From positions 310,001 to 374,000 of the forward strand of contig JAKSZP010014448.1 in NCBI GenBank assembly GCA_022478985.1: 64,000 bases of DNA, in the 5' to 3' direction. The notes below the pieces were generated by a model. It had not been told where the DNA came from, did not search any database, and worked only from the letters and a program-made list of their open reading frames with translations. Origin of the DNA: Massospora cicadina (Eukaryota > Entomophthoromycota > Entomophthoromycetes > Entomophthorales > Entomophthoraceae). Below, one piece after another: positions 48,007 through 55,911 of the stretch. The position numbers were made by a program, and so were the translations under genes. Positions within the stretch are counted from its first letter, which is position 1. Each line of letters begins with the position of its first letter.

Positions 48007-48656
48007 TGTAACGATCGGTTTTGATCGATCGTTACATTTCGGCTCGGGTTCAGATTTTCCGAATCCCGAGCCGATTCGTTTAAAAGGATTTTTTGGGTCA
48101 GATTTGGGGCTGGGTTGTACCTCGCTCGAACCATTGATTAGGGTCTTGCGAGCCTAATCGATGGTTTGGGCGAGGCCCCGGAAAGACGACCTTAAAGGTC
48201 GAGCCCGCACCATTCCGAACTTCATTCAGAATTCTCTCGGTTCCCAACTCGCGTGGGTTTCTTTGGTGGCCTCAGGGCCGCCCTTACCTTGTCTTACCTG
48301 GTGATCCGCAACGCAACAAGTTGTTGTGTGTTAACAAAAACCTGGGTTTCGGGGTCCTCCTCCCCCCAATTACCCTGTCTTTTATCTTGTGTTCACGGCA
48401 CCAGATTATTGGGATCCTGTTCAAACGCAACTCTTTATTCGATAATAACAAAATAAGGTTAATTCCGTGTTTGCAACCTCACTTACCTATTTCGTCTTTG
48501 TCTCGCATGGAATTTCCCTAATTCCGAGGTTTAGTGGGTTAGTTGCATGAGGCACTAACACCTCGAGAGTCCAGCTCACATTGGACATTCGGCGTCGATC
48601 GCGTCGAATCTAAGGTAGGATGAAGATCAGAAACTGGGACGTTTCCGAGCGTGACA
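48007..48656 (+). repeat. Solo LTR D, copy 2 (650 bp)
   Basis: Same family and orientation as 46304-46858: TGTAACGATCGG at the start, CCGAGCGTGACA at the end. It carries about 90 bp extra near 48100-48170, which includes an inverted repeat AACCATTGATTAGG/CCTAATCGATGGTT. The 5-bp flanks (ATATT, AAATG) do not match, so it may have arisen by inter-element recombination, or its TSD has decayed. Confidence 0.8.
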
Positions 48657-49810
48657 AAATGAAGATCTGATTGTATGAATATGGGCCTTTGACAGAACTT
48701 ATAACTAATTGGTTAACCTACTTGGATATCAACTCTGAAATTCTTGCTTAAAATTCAATGCACTTAGATGATCAGCTTAAGTATAAAGTTTAGAGCTTTG
48801 GACATAAAAAAGCTTTTGCATCTGACTAGCCTATGTGGTAGACCTCATCATTAAAATTTTCTGAGAAAATATTACCTGGCGTTGTTATATCAAAAGGTAC
48901 TTGATGGTATAGTTGTTGCACTTGTAGGATTAAAGCAACTCCTGATATATATCCTATGAAAATCTTCACAGCTATCGATATCTTATATGCGCTTATAGTA
49001 TACTTATAAATATATTTTAGTTAAAACCCTGGCCCCTTTTTGCATAAAGGCATTGAATATACTATTACCAAACTCCCTTCATTAATAAAAGGGTTACTTT
49101 TACCCTATGGTAAAAGGCTAAGGAGCATTTATATGTCCTAGCTAAAGTATCTTTTAAAATCTTCTGTGTCATTTCATTTACTGTAATGCTGTGATACCAT
49201 CATTGGGTTTTATCACTTATTTAAAAGAAGATAACTGAGATACTTAGATTACTTAATTGATTGGTTGGATTGGCCTATATTGAAACTGTGAGCAACTGCA
49301 ACCAGATGGCAGGTAGAGATAAACTTGAAATTGGTTTATAATCAGTCAACATCTAGATGAAAGTGATTTAAGAGATCATCCTAAATTTATTCTAGGTGGG
49401 CCAACCTGGGGATGGTACCACACTGATCAATGGGGAAATCAGATGAATGAGAGGAGGGTAAATCCTGGTAAACCTCCACGCGCAGTTCTTTTAGACTAAG
49501 AACCCCATGGACCGCCTTGCTATTTGCTATCTCAGTTTGAGGTATTGGTGCGCAATGCCAACGCAGCCATAATTGTCCCCTACCCAAATTTCATCTACCA
49601 GGGTTAAACTTGGAAGGCGGTGGTCATTGAGTCCATAATCTACCACTGGGGTACCCACCCTCTCTAAGAAATCATCTTATAGATAAAAATAAAATGTATA
49701 TATAAGTATCTGTTTTATAATTTCTCATAAACAAATGGACTAAGATAGCCACTTATTACAAAGGTTTTATGGATAAGGAGAACCAACCCAGGGTGGTTTT
49801 CCTTATCTTT
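48657..49810. other. Decayed region with an unassigned coding-like patch
   Basis: Mostly AT-rich. On the - strand, 49387-49700 has better base composition and protein-like readings in two frames (VVDYGLNDHRLPSLTLVDE, and the 66-codon ORF 49387-49587 with IPQTEIANSKAVHGVLSLKE). I do not recognise it. It could be an exon remnant or transposon coding sequence. Confidence 0.35.
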
Positions 49811-49833
49811 TTTTTAGTACTAGATGGTCAAGT
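49811..49833 (-). mobile_element. Micro-retroinsertion, copy 4 (23 bp)
   Basis: On the - strand the insert is ACTTGACCATCTAGTACTA followed by four or more A. It is the longest of the four copies and extends the shared sequence 5' only to GACCATC. Perfect 17-bp direct repeats TGGTTTTCCTTATCTTT lie at 49794-49810 and 49834-49850. In insert orientation the duplicated target starts AAAGAT. Confidence 0.88.
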
Positions 49834-50030
49834 TGGTTTTCCTTATCTTTATACTCATAGAGATTCAATTAAAAGTTATATATAAGATGTAAAAATGGTA
49901 TATAGGAGCGTAATTGTAATTGATATATCATTTTGGCTGAGCGGTTTAAAAATATCTGGTTTGTTCAATAGCCTAGATGATTTTGTGCAAGAGGGTGATG
50001 GTTATTTCTTTAATTTGATTGGCCCAATTA

Positions 50031-50296
50031 TATACTAAAATTAATGATGGCCATCTATAATACTTATCTTATTTATTTAGCTGCTTTTGATTGGTTAAAT
50101 CTCATACTAAAATTGATGATAGCCATCTACAATACTTATTTAACCTATCAGGATAGTTAAATTAATTGTTTTGATTATTACAAACTAAACTTACTAATGG
50201 ATATCTACAACGCTTAATTAAACTATTTATTTAGTTGATTCAATCGGTTTGATCACTACATACTAAACTTACTAGTGCCATCTACAATACTATAGG
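50031..50296 (+). repeat. Degenerate tandem repeat, four units of 72-78 bp
   Basis: Units start at ACTAAAA/ACTAAAC near 50034, 50106, 50184 and 50262. Each contains a version of GATGGCCATCTATAATACTTA (GATAGCCATCTACAATACTTA, ATGGATATCTACAACGCTTA, AGTGCCATCTACAATACTA) and TTGATTGGTT/TTGATCAC. The units have diverged from each other. AT-rich and non-coding. Confidence 0.75.
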
Positions 50297-50576
50297 CTCA
50301 TCACACTATATCATTTCATACCTTAGATTTTGAACCTAACCCCAGCCATAAGGCATATGTATATCAAAAGGGTGAATATTTTTAATCAGCATGCCTTGAT
50401 TTGATTGGCTCATTTTTTGACAACTTTGCAGCCTTGTTCAAATATTAGATAACTAAATCCATATATAAATGATCTGATACCTAATATATAGCTATTAATA
50501 ATCTGTGCCCCCCTTATAAGCTCTAAGCCTACCAACCTTTTGATCATGCTTAGTTTCGTTTATCTATAAAATTGTT

Positions 50577-51262
50577 TATTGGGGGTAGGAGGACCATGGG
50601 ACCAACACTACTGATATTAAAATAAAATGGTAAAATAAAGAGAAGACCTGTATGGGAGCCCCAAATCCCCAGGACATTAGTCTAACTGCCACCATCCCTA
50701 TCATCAGGGATAAGGGGTATAGGATGAGGTGGCAAGGCTGGATAGGCTTAGGGTGGTGTCCTAATTTTGCAGATGTGGGAATAAGCGTCAACTTCCAGCA
50801 ACCATAGGTTTTTTCATGGCTGGATCTGGCAGTGCCATTTATGAGGCATAGATTCAAAGAACCAATAGTGGAAACTGTGAGTTAGATGACTATGGAGGCA
50901 TACCAATGCTTCAGCCTTGGTGGGGGAAGTCTTAATAGCTTTCAAAAATGATGGTATGGATGGACCACAATGCTGTGGCTGCTATCAGGGCTCTGAGCAG
51001 TGGGGGAATTGCGGCTAGCACCCTCGTGGCAAAAGGATCATGGGTAGGGTAAAATATACTAGGTGCAGGAAGTTGGAACCGATGGGAAGCCTCCCTCCAA
51101 ATTACCCTGGATATGGGATCCCCCGCTATCCTATGGATGAGAGTATTATGGCCACCACAAACTGGCCAAAGGTGGGCATTGGCGTTGGATCGACCCTCAG
51201 CCCCGATATGACCTTGTAAGCCATTTCCATATATGGGCTCGAGTTTTAGGGTGGAGCAATCC
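50577..51262 (-). mobile_element. 5'-truncated LINE, copy 3
   Basis: The - strand reading includes HLWPVCGGHNTLIHRIAG, then PPLLRALIAATALWSIHTII. These align with CAVCGGEGSLHHRLETC and PYTLRSLIIPIAMWTIHTIA of LINE-2, so it is the C-terminal end of ORF2 plus 3' UTR. The 3' tail CCCATGGTCCTCCTACC (50584-50600) is a diverged version of the shared tail. It has several stops. Possible TSD: TATAAAATT near 50565-50573 and 51266-51274 (9 bp, tentative). Only the last 0.65 kb of the element is present, a typical 5' truncation. Confidence 0.75.
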
Positions 51263-51939
51263 GTTTATAAAATTAAATCAATCTAAATCTGATATGGATT
51301 CTAATGGCTCGAATTAAACTTAAAGTAAGATTGGAAACGGATAAAATGTGAACCGGATGCTAAACGATGGACCCATCGACATGGATCTTGGAATATGCAG
51401 ACGGGTAAACGTATAGATTATACTATGCCTTTTAAGGTTATACCTTTCGCTAGTAAAGCCGCTTCAAAATTTGGTTGGCTCCTTTCAAAACAAATTATAT
51501 TATAATTACAATTTATAGGCGTGTAGTTTATCCTTATTGTCGCACATCTAATTTTATCGAAGTAGATTCACTCTGCCATTTGGAGGGGTTGGAATAACCC
51601 TTAACACTTGTTTCATCTGATAACTACACGCCAGGTATCGGCTGCAAATTGTTTTGGTAGTGAGGTTTAAAGCGAATGACATATAAAAAACCTCAAGTGG
51701 TGTGTGATAACTGGCTCAGGTTTCATCCCCTGCCAAACGTACGCTCGGTTAGATTGGCGTGCTAAATCGATGACTTCATAATTAGCAAAGGTTCCATCGA
51801 ATCGGGGCCGCAAATCTTGATTGGTTTCAGTAAGTCTATTCAGCTTCCCCACCGGAGAATTTATACTTTAGAATGTCCAAAACTAGAAGTACACAGGAAG
51901 CTATCATTGGTTAATTCTATGGCCTTAAAAGCTTTATCT
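51263..51939. other. Gene-flanking region, small unassigned ORF
   Basis: Base composition is less AT-biased than the transposon graveyard. A - strand ORF, 51667-51852 (61 codons, MGKLNRLTETNQDLRPRFDG...), reads plausibly but matches nothing I know. No promoter or exon structure could be established. Confidence 0.3.
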
Positions 51940-52431
51940 AGCTTTAGACTGGGTCAGACAATTAGGAGCCTATTTAGAGTAGATTCCTAAATAGATTAGT
52001 TTTTGTCGATAAATTATTACAATTTTCTGCCATCCAAATAGTCCGTATCGCATTCAAGCGTTTGTATATAGTTTTTGTTTATCTGGAAGTTCACCACCTA
52101 AAAGCTTGGCGGATAACTAGGCGATTTAGGAATTTCCTACCTTTTCACAGCTATAAACTTGATGGCTGGTCGAAGCCCTTCTTTTGGCGCAAAGAAACTT
52201 TACTAACTCGAATTCTGTACTCGCTGTCATCGTAAAGGATGGGTTGGCTGTTGGCTTTTCTTTCGTTCACCTTATTATGCTTATTCACCCTGCTCGTTGC
52301 GTTGGTTCTTCTCTTTAAAGGATGGTCGCGTTTGGAACCGGTTGGAAGTTTTCTAATCGCCCAGATGACGCTGAGTATATTGGCATATGTTTCATCCTCT
52401 CTGATCGTTGGGTTCAGCTTACTGATAGAAG
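51940..52431 (+). repeat. Left arm of inverted duplication (5' flank and start of receptor gene)
   Basis: Base-by-base inverted counterpart of 53885-54383: for example GATCGTTGGGTTCAGCTTAC here and its reverse complement at 53894-53913. It covers about 300 bp upstream of the receptor gene and its first 64 codons. The similarity ends abruptly at GATAGAAG (52424-52431). Confidence 0.85.
52063..52075 (+). promoter_or_regulatory. Possible TATA element of receptor gene
   Basis: GTATATAGTTTTT lies about 170 bp upstream of the start codon, in the part of the flank conserved between the two inverted arms. This is only a sequence resemblance; fungal promoters vary. Confidence 0.25.
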
Positions 52432-53117
52432 AAAGTGCCTTTGAAGTATGCCCGCTCATCGTCCAGCTAGCGGGGTTTTTGAACAATACCGCAATCTTGA
52501 CCTTTCCGTTTACGATAGCCGTGCGCTATTCCTATTATTTCTGGGTGGTAGTTTTGGAACGCGAAGTAAGAAGGTTTCGCTGGGTTTCGCTTTGCCTCAC
52601 ATTCTGGCTGCTCGTTTTAGTGTTGAGTTTCGCCCAAGCGTATCAATCCCTATTCCATTATAGGGCCAACCTTCAATGCACCAGTCCCTTCTTCCTTGAT
52701 TCTTTGGTGGTCGAACTTAATGCGGCCTTTTATTTGGCGACTATCGTAGCTGGTGGGGTGACCCTTCTATTCGTTGCCAATTTGATCCTGGGCAAGTTTA
52801 ATACCTCGACAAGCTCTCTCAAGGAGGATCCCGACTTACCCGGCTCCCCTCTAACGCCGGGCGACCGAAAGATCTCCAGGAGGTCCATCATGAGGAAAGT
52901 CATTCCGGTAACGGTTGCGTATATCATCAGCCACATCCCGTTTATGGCTTTCGTTCTATCGGAACTTATCCTCGTAAGGCCTGCGAGCCCGGCCTTGCAA
53001 TATACGTATTCCTTCACGTACACTTTCTTTTCTTTGGTGGCCCCCATGCTCATCGTGTACAACAACCGGTGCATGTTTGAAGCCTTCAAATCTATTCTGG
53101 GATGCGGCTCCCCTTAA
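52239..53117 (+). CDS. Seven-transmembrane receptor, class A-like GPCR
   Basis: An intact, intronless 292-codon gene; ATG in a good context (A at -3, G at +4) with an in-frame TAA two codons upstream (52233). Seven hydrophobic segments lie at about residues 3-27, 36-63, 70-98, 115-135, 157-184, 219-245 and 254-275. Class A hallmarks: Cys71 and Cys147 for the TM3-ECL2 disulfide; Arg96-Tyr97 exactly 25 residues after Cys71, where D/E-R-Y sits (here V-R-Y); Trp123 in TM4; Pro234 in SHIPF (CWxP position); Pro269 in APMLIVY (degenerate NPxxY). TM1 lacks the usual Asn. ICL3 (185-218) is Ser/Pro/Lys-rich and the short tail ends with Cys289. The extracellular N-terminus is only about two residues. 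It likely signals through G proteins at the plasma membrane; the ligand is unknown. Related receptors are, as far as I recall, expanded in Conidiobolus. A non-GPCR 7TM protein is the alternative. Confidence 0.8.
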   Translation: MGWLLAFLSFTLLCLFTLLVALVLLFKGWSRLEPVGSFLIAQMTLSILAYVSSSLIVGFSLLIEESAFEVCPLIVQLAGFLNNTAILTFPFTIAVRYSYYFWVVVLEREVRRFRWVSLCLTFWLLVLVLSFAQAYQSLFHYRANLQCTSPFFLDSLVVELNAAFYLATIVAGGVTLLFVANLILGKFNTSTSSLKEDPDLPGSPLTPGDRKISRRSIMRKVIPVTVAYIISHIPFMAFVLSELILVRPASPALQYTYSFTYTFFSLVAPMLIVYNNRCMFEAFKSILGCGSP

Positions 53118-53884
53118 ACTGCTGGATGTTTCTTTACGGGACAGCTTAGCTTTAGACCCCCCTTCCATAGAATTGTTCTAGGATCCTTGAGCTCCCTTAT
53201 TGTAATGGACCATTTACTTCTGCAACTTTGGTAGTTTCTTACGTTAACCAGATTATTCACTTTAATCCTCGACGCTCAAGTTCTAGGCTTCAAGCCCTTC
53301 CTAACCATCTATAATTGGTCGGGATCGGTAGGTTAAAGGTCAGGACGATGGGGTTTAGTTTGGCACGAAGTAAAATAGAACCTAGCTTCATCCTATACCT
53401 TTATAAAGAGTTTAAACCGGCATGGTTGTTTAGAAGCGATACGTTCCAGTCAGCGACCACTTTTAGCTCCCACGTTGTTACATTGGTGGGACGAGTAGGT
53501 TAGCTTTGGGGTTGGTAATTTAAAGTTGGGGTGAGGTATGTTGATTATACCACACATATGAAGCTATTTGAGAGCTGTAGCCGCTTAGCTTCTATCGTCA
53601 TGGGCAAGGCTTGGTTCGGCTATAACGTCGCCACGCCATTTTAAAAAGGTATGGATCTAGAACCAAATTTAGAAATTAAAATCAGTAGCGCTGATGATCT
53701 AGATAGCGAATATTTTGCAGGAGGGTATATCCGTGACAAAGCTCACAAAGATCTATCGGTAGCGGTGATATTTTAGGCATATCGGTAGTCAATCGGATTT
53801 AAATTTTGCAGTTTCAAATCAAAAACGTAAATCGGTAGCAAATCAGGTGGCCATTAGCTCCAATGATGCCAAATTTATCGTTTG
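53118..53884. other. Receptor 3' flank / spacer of inverted repeat
   Basis: About 0.77 kb without a recognisable gene. Contains three loose copies of ATCGGTAG between 53755 and 53840. No clear polyadenylation signal immediately after the stop. Confidence 0.4.
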
Positions 53885-54078
53885 CTTCTATCAGTAAGCT
53901 GAACCCAACGATCAGAGAGGATGAAGCATATGCCAATACACTCTGTCATCGGGGCGATTAGAAAACTTCCAACCAGTTCCGAATGCGGCCACCCTTTAAA
54001 GAGAAGAACCAACGAGACGAGCAGGGTGAATAAGCTTAATAAAGTGAATGGAAGAAAAGCCACCAACAGCCAACCCAT
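53885..54078 (-). pseudogene. Truncated inverted copy of the receptor gene
   Basis: Starts at ATG 54078 with MGWLLVAFLPFTLLSLFTLL, nearly the same as the first 20 residues of the receptor at 52239. It follows the receptor through TM1 and into TM2 (ELVGSFLIAPMT). A one-base deletion after Met-Thr shifts the frame relative to the parent (ECIGICFILSD instead of LSILAYVSSSL), and the copy ends at 53885 in the middle of codon 65. It cannot make a receptor. It retains the duplicated 5' flank, so it may still be transcribed toward the intact gene. Confidence 0.85.
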
Positions 54079-54383
54079 CCTTTATGAAGATAGCGGGTAC
54101 AGAATTTGAGTTAGTAAAACTTTTTTGCACCAAAAGAAAGGCTTCGATTAGCCATCAAGTTTGTAGATGTGAAAAGATAGGAAATTCCTAAATTGCCTAG
54201 ATATGAGCCAAGCTTATAGGTGGTGAACTACTGATAAACAAAACCAGTTTATAAACAGAAACGCTTGATGCGATACGGACTATTTTAATGGCAGAAAATT
54301 GTAATAATTTATCGACAAAAACTAATCTATTTAGCAACCAGCTCTAAATAGGCTCCTAATTGCCTGACCCAATCTGAAGCCTG
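53885..54383 (-). repeat. Right arm of inverted duplication
   Basis: Reverse-complement partner of 51940-52431, separated by a 1453-bp spacer. It includes the 5' flank counterpart (for example TTATCGACAAAAACTAATCT at 54310-54329, matching the left arm at about 51994). Roughly 85-90% identical by eye, with small indels. Confidence 0.85.
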
Positions 54384-55911
54384 CCAAAGATATTGTATGG
54401 TTTATAAGTTTTGGAAAAGGGCGATGAAAATATTTTGAAGCATCTTCGCCTTGCAAATATCTTCTACGCCAAACTTAAGCTAACATCCAATTCGGTGTTC
54501 GATTCCATCACTTTGATATAACAGACGCGTAAGGTTGCAAATCCATAAGGTTGCTGCCCCCTTCAAACCGTGAATTCGTTACCGTGCTGTTGGGCACGGT
54601 TGCCTGTATGCTTTTCCATATGGTAGCATGTTAAAATTGTGGATTGGCTCCTTATTTAACGTGGATAAGGGTGTCGGATATATAGATGCTCACCCTGCTG
54701 AGAAGGATATTGAGAGGAACATCCCAAAAAACTCCCCAGACTATTTTACCTTGGGAGTTATACCATCAAAACCCCCTGATAACTATCAAAATTTATATGT
54801 TTTACATTATATCTTATTAAGAGTATTCTAGCTACTCAATGTCAACACAAGGCATCATCTCATTAATGAAAAATTCCAGGCTGAGTAAAATTTTTAGTAA
54901 TGATCTGAACAAATACTTTCAAAAGGGTAATACTTTGATAATACAGTTTTAAACCATACAACCAGGACTATTCAATGGATCATTAACTTGGGACCCTTTG
55001 ACTAGTAGTACAAGGTTCCCAGCCACAGCTATCAGACTGGACAGCTTCTTGTACCCCTTTAGAATCAAAAGAGGTGCCCACCCAAAAGTGCTGCCATTGG
55101 ATCAATTAGGGGATGTGGGACATACTGTGGTTAAGCATTGGGTAAATTCTGCCCCTCCCTGTCTTGAATTTCCCATCTCACATCCAACTCCCAATTTCTA
55201 ACTGCTTTATATATTAATAATCAGAATATTAAGTGCAAAGAAACTGGAAGCTCTGTTATTAATTTAGCAATATTTATAAAGGTTGCACAGCAAGCACAAC
55301 TCACTTTTTCAAATATAGGACTCAGCTAGGAGCACGCTCAATTTGAAAAATGATACCCCAAATAACTCCAAGTGAAGATATGTACAAAACAAATCACAGA
55401 TAATAGCAAATCAGATGAAAAAGAGTCAACATTCAAAGTTGATTAAGTTGGCAAGTTTGGATAGTTTCACAGCATAATCAATATTTGGAATAAGGTTCAA
55501 ACCTTTCCAAAATAATGCAGCTGATTAATTTGAATATTGAGTATAGTATCAAAATTTGCCATTTGTTCCCCCATTCAAATCCTCTTAGAAAAAAGTTTTT
55601 TTTTAATTTTGGACGTTGTTAATCATCTAAGCACACCTTAACACCTGCCCAACCCTAAAACCCTGCACCCTACTGATAATAGAACGTTGTCTTTATCCAT
55701 ATTTAACATATCTATACTTACTGGAAACTGTACATCTTTTAAAGTAAATTTTATTAGAATTTTATGGTTACTGCAATGCTAAATATTAAGGTCATGGAAA
55801 GGTCTCACCAGTTAGCTACAATTGAAGGAGAACTTAAGGTTGAGATTCTGAAATATCACCAATAATAGTAGTCTAAACAGTACTAGAAGCACCTCAATAT
55901 TACTCTCACCA
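54384..55911. other. Intergenic/decayed region before the chromovirus LTR
   Basis: No convincing gene. + strand ORFs of 67 codons (54628-54831; 54998-55201) are unassigned; the second shares diverged similarity with 46140-46190 near the chromovirus A2 end, so it is probably old transposon sequence. Confidence 0.4.

Noticed and set aside
46304..48656. A single LTR retrotransposon with the two 0.55-0.65 kb repeats as its ends
   Set aside because: The left copy has its own perfect 5-bp TSD (AAACC), and the 1.15 kb between them has no retrotransposon feature. Two solo LTRs fit better.
1646..49833. Micro-insertions as introner-type introns (TACTAA resembles a branch point)
   Set aside because: They lie in non-coding decayed DNA, have no GT...AG borders and are far too short to be spliced.
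49932..49955. tRNA-like A box (TGGCTGAGCGGTTTAA)
   Set aside because: No B box or cloverleaf follows; a chance match or a very old remnant.
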